Shown: positions 38,753 through 48,339, counted from the first letter of the stretch. The stretch: 64,000 nt of DNA from Vibrio ruber DSM 16370 (GCF_900163965.1 NZ_FULE01000032.1:1-64000); one strand, 5' to 3'. A program made the numbers and translations. Notes: generated by a model not told the origin, from the letters alone.

Positions 38753-40864
38753 ATGCAAGATACATTACTCAATTCGCTGATTTATATCAGTCGGTATTAT
38801 GGCTTAGCCAACTCACCAGAAGCACTGATTAACGGATTACCGTTAGCAGATGGAAAGCTCACGCCATTTTTGCTGCCGCGGGCTGCGGAAAGAGCTGGGT
38901 TAGTTGCCAAAGAAAACCGCGCAACATTGACCGATATTCCCCGACTGATATTTCCGGTCATACTGTTACTTAAAGGCGGTGAGTCATGTGTATTACTCAG
39001 TATTCATGAAGATCAACAAGAAGCTGAAGTCGTCACAGAGTCATCCGGTATGGTGCCGATATCCTACTCTATTCAGGAGCTGGAACAGCGCTATATCGGC
39101 CGCTATTTTATGGTTAAAAAGCAGTTTAGCTATGATGAGCGCTCTCCGGAGGTTTTAAAAACAAACCAAGGACACTGGTTCTGGAGTACCATTTGGCAAT
39201 CAAAAAATATTTACCGTGATGTCCTGATTGCTTCATTGCTGATCAATGCCTTTGCCATTGCGGCACCAATGTTTTCCCGGTTAGTGTATGACAAAGTCGT
39301 CCCGAACCTTGCATTTGAAACACTCTGGGTGCTTTCCAGCGGTATCGTCTGTATTTTTCTGTTTGATATCACCTTAAAACTGCTCAGAAGTTATTTCATT
39401 GATGTTGCAGGCAAAAAATCAGATATCCTGATCTCATCCAAGCTTTACAGTAAGGTACTGGGCATCCGGATGGAGAATCGCCCCCCTTCTGTCGGTGCAT
39501 TTGCCAGACACCTGCAAGAATTCGAATCGATTCGGGAATTTTTTACCTCTGCGACAATCTCATCACTGATTGATTTACCATTTGCATTCTTATTTCTATT
39601 TCTCATTTGGTTAATGTCGGGCCCTCTGGTCATCGTACCGATTATCGGTGTGGTGATACTGGCATGTTACTCTTATCTGATTCAGGCCAAACTGAAAGTT
39701 GCCATTGAAGAAGGCTCCAGGCTCGCATCTCAGAAATATGCCAACTTGATTGAAAGCCTTGCCGGTTTAGAAACGGTCAAACTATTCGGTGCACAAAGTC
39801 AGTTCCAATACCGCTGGGAAGAGGCCGTCGCACACATGGCGAACTGGAATATTAAAAGCAGAAAAATAACCAATGGTATTCAAAACGCTGCGGGATTTGT
39901 CCAACAAGTCAGTAACATCGGGATGATTATTGTTGGTGTTTATTTAATTTCTGAAGGTGACTTAACCATGGGGGGCATGATTGCAGCCACAATGCTCAGC
40001 AGCAGGGCCATCGCACCGATGATTCAGCTCTCCTTACTTTCTACTCGATATACTCAGGCAAAATCAGCGTTCACCTTGATCGAAAACATCATGTCTATGC
40101 CAGATGAACAAGAGGAAGGCAAACGCTATATTCATCGACCAATTTTTAAAGGAAAAATCGAGTTAGATAATGTGACTTTTCACTATCCGGGCTCAGCTAA
40201 CGCATCGATTCGGGATGTCAGTATCACTATCAACCCCGGAGAAAAAGTTGCAATTATTGGCAGAGTGGGCTCAGGGAAAACCACATTAGAACGCTTAATC
40301 ATGGGATTATATAAGCCCACAGAAGGGCATATCCGTATTGATGACACCAATATTTCCCAACTACACCACATTGATATTCGTAGAAATATTGGCTGTGTAC
40401 CACAAGACAGCCTGCTATTTTACGGAACAATTCGAGAAAACATTACGCTCGGAAGACCATTGGTTGATGACCGGGATGTTATTGATGCAGCAAACCGTGC
40501 CGGTGTAACAATGTTTACTCAACAGGATGCAGCAGGCATGGAGCGCCAAGTCGGAGAAGGCGGACAATTACTTTCCGGCGGACAGAAACAGGCGGTTGCG
40601 ATTGCCCGGGCGCTGTTAGGCCGCCCTCCGGTGCTATTAATGGATGAACCCACCAGTGCGATGGACAACCGCTCAGAAATGCATGTGAAGCATCAATTTA
40701 AACAACTCTCTTCGAACGAGACTCTGATACTCATCACGCATAAAACATCAATGCTGGATATTGTTGATCGAATTATCGTGATGGAAAAAGGGTATGTGAT
40801 TGCAGATGGTGCCAAAGAAGAAGTGCTAAACAATCTGCGGCAGGGAAATGTCCGAGCCGTTTAG
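38753..40864 (+). CDS. lapB: type I secretion ABC transporter, LapB-like
   Basis: 703 residues. An N-terminal C39-like domain (about 1-130) without the catalytic Cys, six membrane helices (about 155-430), then an ABC domain: Walker A GRVGSGKTT, signature LSGGQKQ, Walker B VLLMDEP. It energises export of a large repeat adhesin through LapC and a TolC-like channel. No adhesin and no outer-membrane gene are in the window, so both partners must lie elsewhere. Confidence 0.93.
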   Translation: MQDTLLNSLIYISRYYGLANSPEALINGLPLADGKLTPFLLPRAAERAGLVAKENRATLTDIPRLIFPVILLLKGGESCVLLSIHEDQQEAEVVTESSGMVPISYSIQELEQRYIGRYFMVKKQFSYDERSPEVLKTNQGHWFWSTIWQSKNIYRDVLIASLLINAFAIAAPMFSRLVYDKVVPNLAFETLWVLSSGIVCIFLFDITLKLLRSYFIDVAGKKSDILISSKLYSKVLGIRMENRPPSVGAFARHLQEFESIREFFTSATISSLIDLPFAFLFLFLIWLMSGPLVIVPIIGVVILACYSYLIQAKLKVAIEEGSRLASQKYANLIESLAGLETVKLFGAQSQFQYRWEEAVAHMANWNIKSRKITNGIQNAAGFVQQVSNIGMIIVGVYLISEGDLTMGGMIAATMLSSRAIAPMIQLSLLSTRYTQAKSAFTLIENIMSMPDEQEEGKRYIHRPIFKGKIELDNVTFHYPGSANASIRDVSITINPGEKVAIIGRVGSGKTTLERLIMGLYKPTEGHIRIDDTNISQLHHIDIRRNIGCVPQDSLLFYGTIRENITLGRPLVDDRDVIDAANRAGVTMFTQQDAAGMERQVGEGGQLLSGGQKQAVAIARALLGRPPVLLMDEPTSAMDNRSEMHVKHQFKQLSSNETLILITHKTSMLDIVDRIIVMEKGYVIADGAKEEVLNNLRQGNVRAV

Positions 40865-40911
40865 TTTAACACGCCAGTAAAAAGCAAAGTGATGTTGGTC
40901 ATGTGATGCAT

Positions 40912-42591
40912 TCAAATTTCAGAGACCACATCATTTTCATCTAATAAAGAACGGCATTTAATTTCGTACTGGGTGAAATTAAAGATGCTAGGACCATGAG
41001 AACGCTTGATCACAATCCGTTCATCACCAAACTGAACGATCACATGACTGAATACTTTACTTTTGACCTCAATGGTATTTTCTCTCAGCATGTCTTCAAA
41101 TTCATCTTCCATCACAGCGAGCATCTCTTTTTCTTTAACCATCTGCTCGCTCGTTTCCTGTTTAAGGCGCTCAATCGCTTCACGCTCTTCTTCTGTGCGT
41201 TTTTCTTTCGGTTTCTTATTAAACTCTAATTCCCGACGGACGATATCCATCGTTGTCGCCTGAGTCTGTTTATACTGTTCTTTATATTGTTCCAACCGTT
41301 TCCGATGACTCGCATAACACCCGAACGCTTCAACTCGAGTGGCTGTATCTCCCTCAACACCGAGATTGAGGCAAATAATTTTACCGCCGGCCTTAGCCAT
41401 GCCACCACTTAACGTCCCTTGCTTCTCTTTTTCATCGATAACATACAAATCCTGACCACAACGAATATTGTTGCTGATACTATGCACGGTCAGATGAATA
41501 TCATCATGTGCCTGCAGTTCAGAATACTGTGCATAATTGGCTTTAATTGTCCCGCCAGACTTCACTGTACAGGTGCGTGGTTCGTTATCAGTCGTCGTAT
41601 GGCCAATGATCCCTTTCCCGACCTGAATATCCCCCTGAGCCTGAACATCCGCAGATTCGATAAAGCCACCGACAGTGATCGAACCTGTCGCGCGTACAAT
41701 CATGCCGGATTCAATATTACCGGCTACAATCAAAGCCCCTTTAAATTTCACATGGCCGGTTCCTACATTGATATTTTGCATACATAATGCATTATCAACA
41801 TCGATACTTCGTTCTTTGATCAGCGGCATTCCAGAGATCGTGGCAACTAAAATATTAGGGTCTTTCGATGAAATAGCGGTTCCTTTTCCCTCTTTCATCA
41901 TCGAGTCATTTCCCGGTTTTGCAGGAATCATCGTTCCTTGAACCGTATAGCCGGGCGTTCCTTTTGTCGCAGGAATCCGACGCATCACTTCATCGCCTTC
42001 TCCTACCGTGATGGTTTCTCCCAAATTTCTCATATCGAGTTTTGATGAGTTTTCTTTCTGCTGTGGCGCCAATACCCGTTTATTCACATCATCAACTAAC
42101 GGGATGAATTTCGTATCGACACCATTGACTGGCATTTTCCCTTGCGCGATAGGTTGAACGAAAACCTCTCCGGGAGAGAGCGTTCTACTCATAATTAAAA
42201 CTTTTTTTAGCGCAGCCTTATTGATACCTTTGATGACTTTTGATTGGGCAAGAGCATGAACCAAATCACTGCCGAGTAATCCCCGACCACCATATGCACC
42301 TGTAACAACCATACTCGCAAGCATATCTTGCTCAGCCAGCTCGACTACCACCTGCGCATGAAGACGCTTTGCAATGACACAGTCTTTATAAGCTTCTCCT
42401 TTGCCTTCATTCGCATCATTGATAAAGCGTTCTAATACATCGTGATCCAAATAGAACTCAGAGGCACCTAAGTTTGCTAAAGCTTCCATGATTCCGCTTT
42501 TCGATAATTTCTTACTCAGCGTTTCTATCGGTTTCAGATTCGCGATGACTGACTTTTTATCTTCTGTAATAGATAAGATTCTTTTCCACAT
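40912..42591 (-). CDS. DUF342 / FapA-family protein
   Basis: 559 residues. A FapA-type central beta-helix region rich in short Gly/Val repeats (about 150-400: VKFKGALIVAGNIESGMIV, SITVGGFIESADVQAQGDI) is followed by a charged coiled coil (about 425-500) and a C-terminal cap. Relatives are polymerising or MinC-like scaffold proteins, named flagellar assembly protein A in some genomes. A role here is not clear; cytoplasmic. It is monocistronic and convergent with lapB. Confidence 0.8.
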   Translation of the reverse strand: MWKRILSITEDKKSVIANLKPIETLSKKLSKSGIMEALANLGASEFYLDHDVLERFINDANEGKGEAYKDCVIAKRLHAQVVVELAEQDMLASMVVTGAYGGRGLLGSDLVHALAQSKVIKGINKAALKKVLIMSRTLSPGEVFVQPIAQGKMPVNGVDTKFIPLVDDVNKRVLAPQQKENSSKLDMRNLGETITVGEGDEVMRRIPATKGTPGYTVQGTMIPAKPGNDSMMKEGKGTAISSKDPNILVATISGMPLIKERSIDVDNALCMQNINVGTGHVKFKGALIVAGNIESGMIVRATGSITVGGFIESADVQAQGDIQVGKGIIGHTTTDNEPRTCTVKSGGTIKANYAQYSELQAHDDIHLTVHSISNNIRCGQDLYVIDEKEKQGTLSGGMAKAGGKIICLNLGVEGDTATRVEAFGCYASHRKRLEQYKEQYKQTQATTMDIVRRELEFNKKPKEKRTEEEREAIERLKQETSEQMVKEKEMLAVMEDEFEDMLRENTIEVKSKVFSHVIVQFGDERIVIKRSHGPSIFNFTQYEIKCRSLLDENDVVSEI

Positions 42592-42710
42592 CTAGTCGCC
42601 CTTATCGTACGTATCGCAATCCATTCTGCTCGCTTACATTTTACTCATCTCATTACAGCAACTAAATAAGCACCATTGAAAATTCAGTGCTGGGTCACCA
42701 ACTTAGCAGA

Positions 42711-42723
42711 TTTACAGTGTAAA
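42711..42723. other. parS2 centromere-like site 3
   Basis: TTTACAGTGTAAA in the gap between tmcA and the FapA-like gene, 32 bp from a second copy. Confidence 0.82.
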
Positions 42724-42737
42724 TAAGCAAGTTCGAT

Positions 42738-44774
42738 TTACTGATTATGAGTCAATTTACAGTGTAAACTCATATTGATCGATGAAAGGTTATCTCGGAT
42801 TTTTTGCTCAATTTGCTTTCTGCCAGTCACGGATGTATGAGAAACAATCGTTGACCATGTCTGATTCTGTAACACTTTCTCTATCAATAAGTCATCAATC
42901 ATATCAATATGCTCACGGGGAAGCGCTGAAATATAAAGTGCAATCCATACAGCGACACTCTCATAATTGGAGCCTCCCTGAGCATAATTCTCAATCAATG
43001 CTGTCGGTATATCTATTATCGGTAAACTGGCTCTCATCTTTAGCAGTTGCCGGACAATATCGGACTCTAGCCGAGTGAGTTCAGTTTTCAAGGCATGTGG
43101 GAAATAGTATGAAAATTGTCTTTTTGCTGCATCAAACCACGGATATGCATTGTGGTAAATCATGACGATAGAATAACAGCCACTTGCCTGATCTCTGCGC
43201 GAGCCAATTTTCACAGGATGAAAATCATTTTTCCCCCAAAACTGAAGTAGTGCGGAAGTGGCTCCAAAGCTGGTGGCAATATAATCAGCAGGGTATTGAC
43301 GAGTCAGTGCAGAAAGAAGCGCAGAACCATATCCTTGCCCTTGCCAAGCCGGATGGATCGCAATACGCATCACTCGACAACAAGACAAGCCAGCCGCATC
43401 CGACAGCCCGAGTTGATTCACCAAAGATGTCGGCACAAGATGTCCTTTAGGGCGATGCAGACCATGTTGAATCTTATCAACGGCAGCAGGCGATAACGGC
43501 CCCTCTTGTATCGCAAGAATGCACCCCACAACATGGTGAGCGCTCTGCGCAACAAGAACCGAGATATTGGAATCAGACAGAATCCCCATTAAATCATTCG
43601 GTGTCGTTTGATAATGGGCATTGGTTAGCAAAGCAAATATATTTGCAAACAGTTCAGGTTCATTCAGTAATATTTCACGCGTCAGACAACGATACTGAAT
43701 CGGGTTATCTCCGGCTGCCTCTATGGTCGGTAACTCCGCATTAAGCAGAAATGTCTGATATTGCCACTGCTCAAGCGGATCACCTTCAGCCCAGCGAATC
43801 GGAGTTGATAATTTCTGGTGTGTTAAATCGGGTCTGTTTTCTTTTAACCACGGTAAAAATTTAAGCGTAAATCCTCTGCCACATCCTTCATAACCGTGAA
43901 TTGTTGTAGAGAAAACTAAACGATGGTAGTGGTTGGTTAAAGCAGTCAGCATCGGTACAGGAATCGCAGCTGCCTCATCAATCAACAAAACATCGCAGCC
44001 CGGACGCTGATGAAGGAGTTCATCCGGTGAGATAAACCGGAGCTTCGCTTGTTGATAGGTAAATATCTTTGCTTGCGCTTGTCCTTCCGGAAGCATTCGC
44101 TGAAGGTGGCTAAACATTGGCTCAACCGTGGCAAAGGCTGGGGCAGTGACGATGATCTGAATGGAGGAACGACGCTTCATTAACTCGGAGGCTGCAATGC
44201 CCAATGCACTGCTCTTTCCCCGCCCACGATCCGCAGTCAATACCAAAGGGCGTTTACGATGTCCTTCGACAACATGAACAATTGCTTCAATTGCTTTTTC
44301 CTGTTGCTCAAACTGATCGATCGGTGTCGGTAGTATCCGCGGAAAGTCCATTTTTGCAGGCGGCTGTAATTCATCCACTAATATCAGTTTATCCAGTGCA
44401 CGGCGTAACCATTGTTCGGCTGGATTTAAATTATCAGCCAACTCTGGCGCCCCAATAAATACCAACAGCCCACCACCTTGTAGCGTCCCAAGTACAGCAT
44501 TAAAACTATCGGCGTCAAATCCGGCCGACAAATCAATCAATAACAGTCCGCATTCCTGGCCTAATAAACGGCGACCAGATTTGATATCAAACCATTCATA
44601 GGATTGTCTGGGATACCCACCGAGCTGTATGTGTCGACCATCAAAATAGTCTTTTAATTGTAGTAGTTGAGCTTCAGTCCATTCAGGTGTCCCTCTCAGT
44701 ACAATACCGGCACGGTAAAACGTTTGTTCTAGATAAGACTGTAATGGAGAAATAACCTCAGAAAAAGCAGACAT
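42738..44774 (-). CDS. tmcA: tRNA(Met) cytidine acetyltransferase TmcA
   Basis: About 678 residues if started at the ATG at 44774 (adjacent ATG 44777; a frame back to 44819 adds a hydrophobic stretch and has no ribosome site; the start is uncertain). An N-terminal domain, then an RNA-helicase-like ATPase (Walker A TADRGRGKSSAL; DVLLIDEAAAIP), then a GNAT acetyltransferase (RIAIHPAWQGQGYGSALL). It makes N4-acetylcytidine at position 34 of elongator tRNA-Met. The last codons contain a parS2 palindrome (42756-42768). Confidence 0.94.
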   Translation of the reverse strand: MSAFSEVISPLQSYLEQTFYRAGIVLRGTPEWTEAQLLQLKDYFDGRHIQLGGYPRQSYEWFDIKSGRRLLGQECGLLLIDLSAGFDADSFNAVLGTLQGGGLLVFIGAPELADNLNPAEQWLRRALDKLILVDELQPPAKMDFPRILPTPIDQFEQQEKAIEAIVHVVEGHRKRPLVLTADRGRGKSSALGIAASELMKRRSSIQIIVTAPAFATVEPMFSHLQRMLPEGQAQAKIFTYQQAKLRFISPDELLHQRPGCDVLLIDEAAAIPVPMLTALTNHYHRLVFSTTIHGYEGCGRGFTLKFLPWLKENRPDLTHQKLSTPIRWAEGDPLEQWQYQTFLLNAELPTIEAAGDNPIQYRCLTREILLNEPELFANIFALLTNAHYQTTPNDLMGILSDSNISVLVAQSAHHVVGCILAIQEGPLSPAAVDKIQHGLHRPKGHLVPTSLVNQLGLSDAAGLSCCRVMRIAIHPAWQGQGYGSALLSALTRQYPADYIATSFGATSALLQFWGKNDFHPVKIGSRRDQASGCYSIVMIYHNAYPWFDAAKRQFSYYFPHALKTELTRLESDIVRQLLKMRASLPIIDIPTALIENYAQGGSNYESVAVWIALYISALPREHIDMIDDLLIEKVLQNQTWSTIVSHTSVTGRKQIEQKIRDNLSSINMSLHCKLTHNQ
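42756..42768. other. parS2 centromere-like site 4, inside the tmcA coding end
   Basis: TTTACAGTGTAAA encodes part of the TmcA C-terminal SLHCKLTHNQ. Same orientation-independent palindrome as site 3, centres 45 bp apart. Confidence 0.82.
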
Positions 44775-44870
44775 CATTGCAAGACCGTAAAACAAGAATA
44801 TTGATATCACATCATACAAATCATCTACGGAAAGGGAAGTGTTTCTCGTGAGGAATTCCGGGCTAAAAAA

Positions 44871-44899
44871 AGCCCGGTGAAATTCAAATTCACCGGGCT
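44871..44899 (-). terminator. parAB operon terminator
   Basis: Arms AGCCCGGTGAA / TTCACCGGGCT. On the minus strand it is followed by seven T, about 27 bp after the parB2 stop. Confidence 0.9.
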
Positions 44900-44926
44900 G
44901 ACTGATTTTAGGAAAGTATCGGAGCT

Positions 44927-45898
44927 TTAATTCATTTTACTCTGAATAAATTCAAACAATTCATCCATCAACTGATCATCGACTCGCTTCAGATTCAGCA
45001 CTAACTGACTCCCTTTACGAGTATAACTCGCGCGTCCTTTGATGAGTTCAATTTTATGCGAGGCAGCTTTCTGCTTCGGTGCCAGTGAGGCCATCCACTG
45101 TTCCAGAGTTTCTGTCACTTCTTTTGTCAATCGAGCGACACCTTGAGCATCACTTTTCTGCCAGATAAATCCGCCACCGTCACGACATTTATCTAAGAGC
45201 TGCTCTCGTTGCTCTTCATCCAGCACACTATATTGCTTATGAAGCTTAACGATCGTTGGTCGGCCAAGCTCAACAACATTCGGGTAGGCCTGAAGTAACT
45301 CAAGTGGTAAAGCAGCAGCCTTGAGCGCACCACTGACGAGCGCTTCACTACACTGAAACATTTTCGCCAAGGCTTTTTGATCCTCAGCTTCACCACTATC
45401 GAGCTTCGCCTGCATCTCTTTGCCTTTCTCGTAAAGAGACAACGGCTTGTGTGCATTCGCGACGTCGGATAAGAATTTGGCATGTTCTTCATTAATCCCG
45501 TCGGCAACATAAACAAGGAAATCCTGATTCGCCAGAATACAGGCCATCCGACGCCGGCTACCGTCGAGCACTTCAATCATACCGTCAGCCGAGCGTCGCC
45601 CGACGGCTGGATACTGCTGTCCCCGATCTTGCAATGTGCTCAGAATATCAGACAATGCATGTTCGTTCAGGAACGACTGTTCACGGGCATTACGTTCAAA
45701 AACGGTCGTCTGGGCCGCAATACTGTCTGCTGGTATACGCTGTAATTCAAAGGTCACTAAATCTTTACCGGCCACAGCCAATTCAATGACATGGGCTTTT
45801 TCTTTTGCAGCGTTTTGCGCCTCTTGTGGGGTCGTTGCCCGGCGCTTATCTGCTTTACCAAACAGTTTTGCATTTAATTCTGATGTTTTCATTGCCAT
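44927..45898 (-). CDS. parB2: chromosome II partition protein ParB2
   Basis: 323 residues. N-terminal ParB/Srx domain with EVLDGSRRRMACILANQDF at about 105-135, a central helix-turn-helix (DQKALAKMFQCSEALVSGAL) and a C-terminal dimerisation domain. It binds parS2 palindromes and, with ParA2, places the chromosome II origin. It starts 6 bp after the parA2 stop with an AAGAGAAT site, so it is co-transcribed and probably coupled. It acts on the five sites listed in this window. Confidence 0.95.
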   Translation of the reverse strand: MAMKTSELNAKLFGKADKRRATTPQEAQNAAKEKAHVIELAVAGKDLVTFELQRIPADSIAAQTTVFERNAREQSFLNEHALSDILSTLQDRGQQYPAVGRRSADGMIEVLDGSRRRMACILANQDFLVYVADGINEEHAKFLSDVANAHKPLSLYEKGKEMQAKLDSGEAEDQKALAKMFQCSEALVSGALKAAALPLELLQAYPNVVELGRPTIVKLHKQYSVLDEEQREQLLDKCRDGGGFIWQKSDAQGVARLTKEVTETLEQWMASLAPKQKAASHKIELIKGRASYTRKGSQLVLNLKRVDDQLMDELFEFIQSKMN

Positions 45899-45904
45899 AT
45901 TCTC

Positions 45905-47122
45905 TTACCCCTGATTCAACGACGACCAATGCGTATGGAGCACTCTTTCAAGCTCTAATGCACTTTTTTGAACAGCATCTTGCGCTGTCGCCAGTGTTTT
46001 CTTGCCTCCTTCAAAATCTCCGGAAGTTAAATCAAACACCGTGCTATAGGTATCAGCGCAGGTTTCAAATGCCCGACTACGCGGTATCGTTGCCATCATA
46101 ACCTGCTCCCCGAGCAGATAGTTCATCTCCGTTAAAACAGAAACTTGCTTTTTATTATCATCTTCGAACATCGTCGGGACCAAACGCACAAATTCAAGGC
46201 CCTTCCAGTCTTCCGGAAACATTTCATAAACCGTAGGCAAATGCTGGAAGAAATTAACGGTTGATGCCCAATCCAGACGTTTCGCTGCGCATGGGATTAA
46301 AAGTGCATTTGAAGCATACATCGCATTCCAGACTAAAGGATCAACATGTGGCCCTGTGTCGATCACAATAATATCAAAATCGTCAGCAATTTTATCAATT
46401 AGCTTTTCTTTTAACAGACGTACAATATCCAGAGACTGATTCTGTGACAGATATTGCCATGCTTCAGCATTAAACATGGCATCTTCAGGAAAAGCAGAAA
46501 TAGTTTTCAAATTCGGGTACTGTGTGGACATCAGGACACTCTTATTCAAGAACGACCGATCGACTACCGTGCCATCCGGCACATTGTCTAACATGATATC
46601 CACCGCAGAAAAAATATTCTCATTTTCTTCGGTACTAATCTGAGGGTTCAAGAACAGACGTAATGATCCTTGAGGATCTAAATCGATTAAGCAAATACGA
46701 TATCTTTTATCTAAATTTAAAGCCAGACAGGCAGACAGATGAACCGCTGTCATCGATTTTCCCGTCCCGCCTTTTTGATTCTGAACATTAATAATCCAAG
46801 GTTTATTATCACTGTTCTTTTTACGTTGATGGAAAGTAGATACGCCGGCCGCATCCATCAGCATGTGTGCTTCAGCAAGAGAGATAGAATAATGATTGGC
46901 ATTATTTTTAGTAAACTGATGCCCCTCAGCTTCCATTTTTGCAATGGCTTCATCTAGTTTTCTTCGTGTGAGACCGGAACGAGTTTCCATCAATGCCTTG
47001 GACATTGGGGGAAAGTGGTCATCTTTACGCTCCTCAAGAACGATTTCAATCCGGTCAGCCTGAACTTGTTTGGTTTGTTCAGCGAGTTGGTAGAGATTAT
47101 CTATGGTTTGTTCTCTCTTCAT
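45905..47122 (-). CDS. parA2: chromosome II partition ATPase ParA2
   Basis: 405 residues from the ATG at 47122 (a TTG at 47128 is also in frame). An N-terminal DNA-binding extension (about 1-105) typical of plasmid-like type Ia ParA precedes the deviant Walker A (KGGTGKS) and the LIDLDPQGS and VIDTGPHVD motifs. It is the dynamic ATPase that moves ParB2-parS2 complexes, and such proteins repress their own promoter. The family is plasmid-derived, in agreement with the accepted origin of Vibrio chromosome II. Confidence 0.96.
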   Translation of the reverse strand: MKREQTIDNLYQLAEQTKQVQADRIEIVLEERKDDHFPPMSKALMETRSGLTRRKLDEAIAKMEAEGHQFTKNNANHYSISLAEAHMLMDAAGVSTFHQRKKNSDNKPWIINVQNQKGGTGKSMTAVHLSACLALNLDKRYRICLIDLDPQGSLRLFLNPQISTEENENIFSAVDIMLDNVPDGTVVDRSFLNKSVLMSTQYPNLKTISAFPEDAMFNAEAWQYLSQNQSLDIVRLLKEKLIDKIADDFDIIVIDTGPHVDPLVWNAMYASNALLIPCAAKRLDWASTVNFFQHLPTVYEMFPEDWKGLEFVRLVPTMFEDDNKKQVSVLTEMNYLLGEQVMMATIPRSRAFETCADTYSTVFDLTSGDFEGGKKTLATAQDAVQKSALELERVLHTHWSSLNQG

Positions 47123-47153
47123 TGCCAATATCCATAATGAGTGACATATTACT

Positions 47154-47197
47154 ATTGTACAGCAATTTTATTTGTTGACAATAAAAAGGTGTACAAT
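47154..47197 (-). promoter_or_regulatory. parAB promoter and putative ParA2 operator
   Basis: On the minus strand TTGTCA (47181-47176) and TACAAT (47159-47154) with a 16-bp spacer give a good sigma-70 promoter 32 bp before the parA2 ATG. The inverted pair ATTGTAC (47154-47160) and GTACAAT (47191-47197) brackets it and may be the autoregulatory site. Confidence 0.6.
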
Positions 47198-47330
47198 CAA
47201 TTTTAGATAAACATCACAGTAAAGTGTCTAATAAGTGCCGATTTAATGAAAAAATGAAAATTTACATCAAAAAAAATCACTTTACCCAGCCTTCAAAACA
47301 ACTTTTCATGAAAGTGTTACAGCGTCACAC

Positions 47331-47343
47331 TTTACATTGTAAA
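47331..47343. other. parS2 centromere-like site 5
   Basis: TTTACATTGTAAA, about 210 bp upstream of parA2, between the partition operon and the replication origin. Confidence 0.82.
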
Positions 47344-47659
47344 TTTCATCTCATCCCTGTGAGTCTTTTTTCTAAGAGTAAAAAACGGGAGATCAGTTGT
47401 TTCTATCAACACACAACACAATGACGCGATTCGTGCCGATCCATCAATCTTCCATACCGGAACGATTGAAAGAAGTCCAATACTTACGGTGATTGTGATT
47501 TCAACTGCATACTAGGGGCTGTCAGACAAAGATTAAGTTTATTTTGCCAAAAAAATCACCAGAAATGCCAGAGGAAAGAAAAATATCAATCGTAAATCGC
47601 CAACATGCAAGGTAAACCACATCATGATGAATCAGGACAGTAGCAATAACCATCTCGGA

Positions 47660-47800
47660 AAGATGATCAAGGTAGCATGCCATGATCATCTTTCCATGCT
47701 CTATCGATAATATAGAAGCATGATCAAGGGGAATCACGGATGTAAATTCAGTCAACACATTCATGATCTTATGATCAATTGATCGGAACAATGATCAAGA
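47660..47800. repeat. RctB-type repeats in the rctA/inc-like region
   Basis: Five TGATCA cores at 47664, 47683, 47721, 47772 and 47792, in mixed orientation. The copy at 47716-47729 is the reverse complement of CCTTGATCATGCTT; that at 47784-47799 is the second-type 16-mer. The position between parA2 and the origin core matches rctA, the negative-control (inc) region of V. cholerae ori2. An 89-codon frame on the minus strand across it is not considered a gene. Confidence 0.7.
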
Positions 47801-47938
47801 ATAAATGCCGCTCGGAAGCATGAGTTTTTCACCTGTATCTACGGATGATGTCAGTTCAATTGGGGGATTGGTAGAATTTATCAGGGTCTGTATCTCAGTT
47901 GAAATGACATATTAGTTGAAACGTCGTACAACATCATA

Positions 47939-47952
47939 CCTTGATCATGCTT
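47939..47952 (+). repeat. outlying origin 12-mer a
   Basis: CCTTGATCATGCTT followed by ACG, 220 bp before the phased array. Confidence 0.75.
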
Positions 47953-48060
47953 ACGTAGCTGAACAAATGATATATATACTGAGCCGAACGATGAAAATGT
48001 GTTTTTCAATCCATCAAAAATTGAACAAACGACAGAGAGAAGGGAATAAAAACCAATCTC

Positions 48061-48074
48061 CCTTGATCATGCTT
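48061..48074 (+). repeat. outlying origin 12-mer b
   Basis: CCTTGATCATGCTT followed by ACG, identical over 17 bases to the copy at 47939 and 122 bp from it. Confidence 0.75.
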
Positions 48075-48136
48075 ACGGTGATATACGAAATAACAACAAC
48101 AGAAGAGGTGATAGACCATCCACAGTCAACCAAGCA

Positions 48137-48145
48137 TGTGGATAA
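48137..48145 (-). other. DnaA box
   Basis: TGTGGATAA, a perfect TTATCCACA box on the minus strand, 15 bp before the first phased 12-mer. A weaker box CCATCCACA is at 48116-48124. Confidence 0.85.
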
Positions 48146-48159
48146 GTTGTGAGTGTATC

Positions 48160-48285
48160 TTGATCATGCTTCAAAGCAGACAATGATCATGATTCCGTCT
48201 TGCAAATGATCATGCTTCAGGCAATAAATGATCATGCTTTCAATATCTTATTGATCATCGTTCCTGACATACCATGATCATGCTT
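48160..48285 (+). repeat. array of six phased RctB 12-mers
   Basis: 12-mers of form WTGATCATGCTT start at 48160, 48183, 48206, 48228, 48251 and 48274. The spacings of 23, 23, 22, 23 and 23 bp put all sites on one face of the helix. The second (ATGATT) and fifth (ATCGTT) deviate at the right end. These are iterons for RctB, not CRISPR repeats. Confidence 0.92.
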
Positions 48286-48339
48286 TCAGAAGTCTTATAA
48301 AAATATTATTTTATAACAGGTAGTTACGGACATTTTTTT

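Noticed and set aside
47522..47791. 89-codon frame on the minus strand between parA2 and ori2
   Set aside because: It runs across RctB-type repeats and has no ribosome site or coding pattern; better seen as the rctA/inc-like non-coding region.
48160..48285. Regular direct repeats resembling a short CRISPR
   Set aside because: The unit is 12 bases with 10-11 base gaps and a GATC core, lies next to a DnaA box and rctB, and has no cas genes: these are origin iterons.
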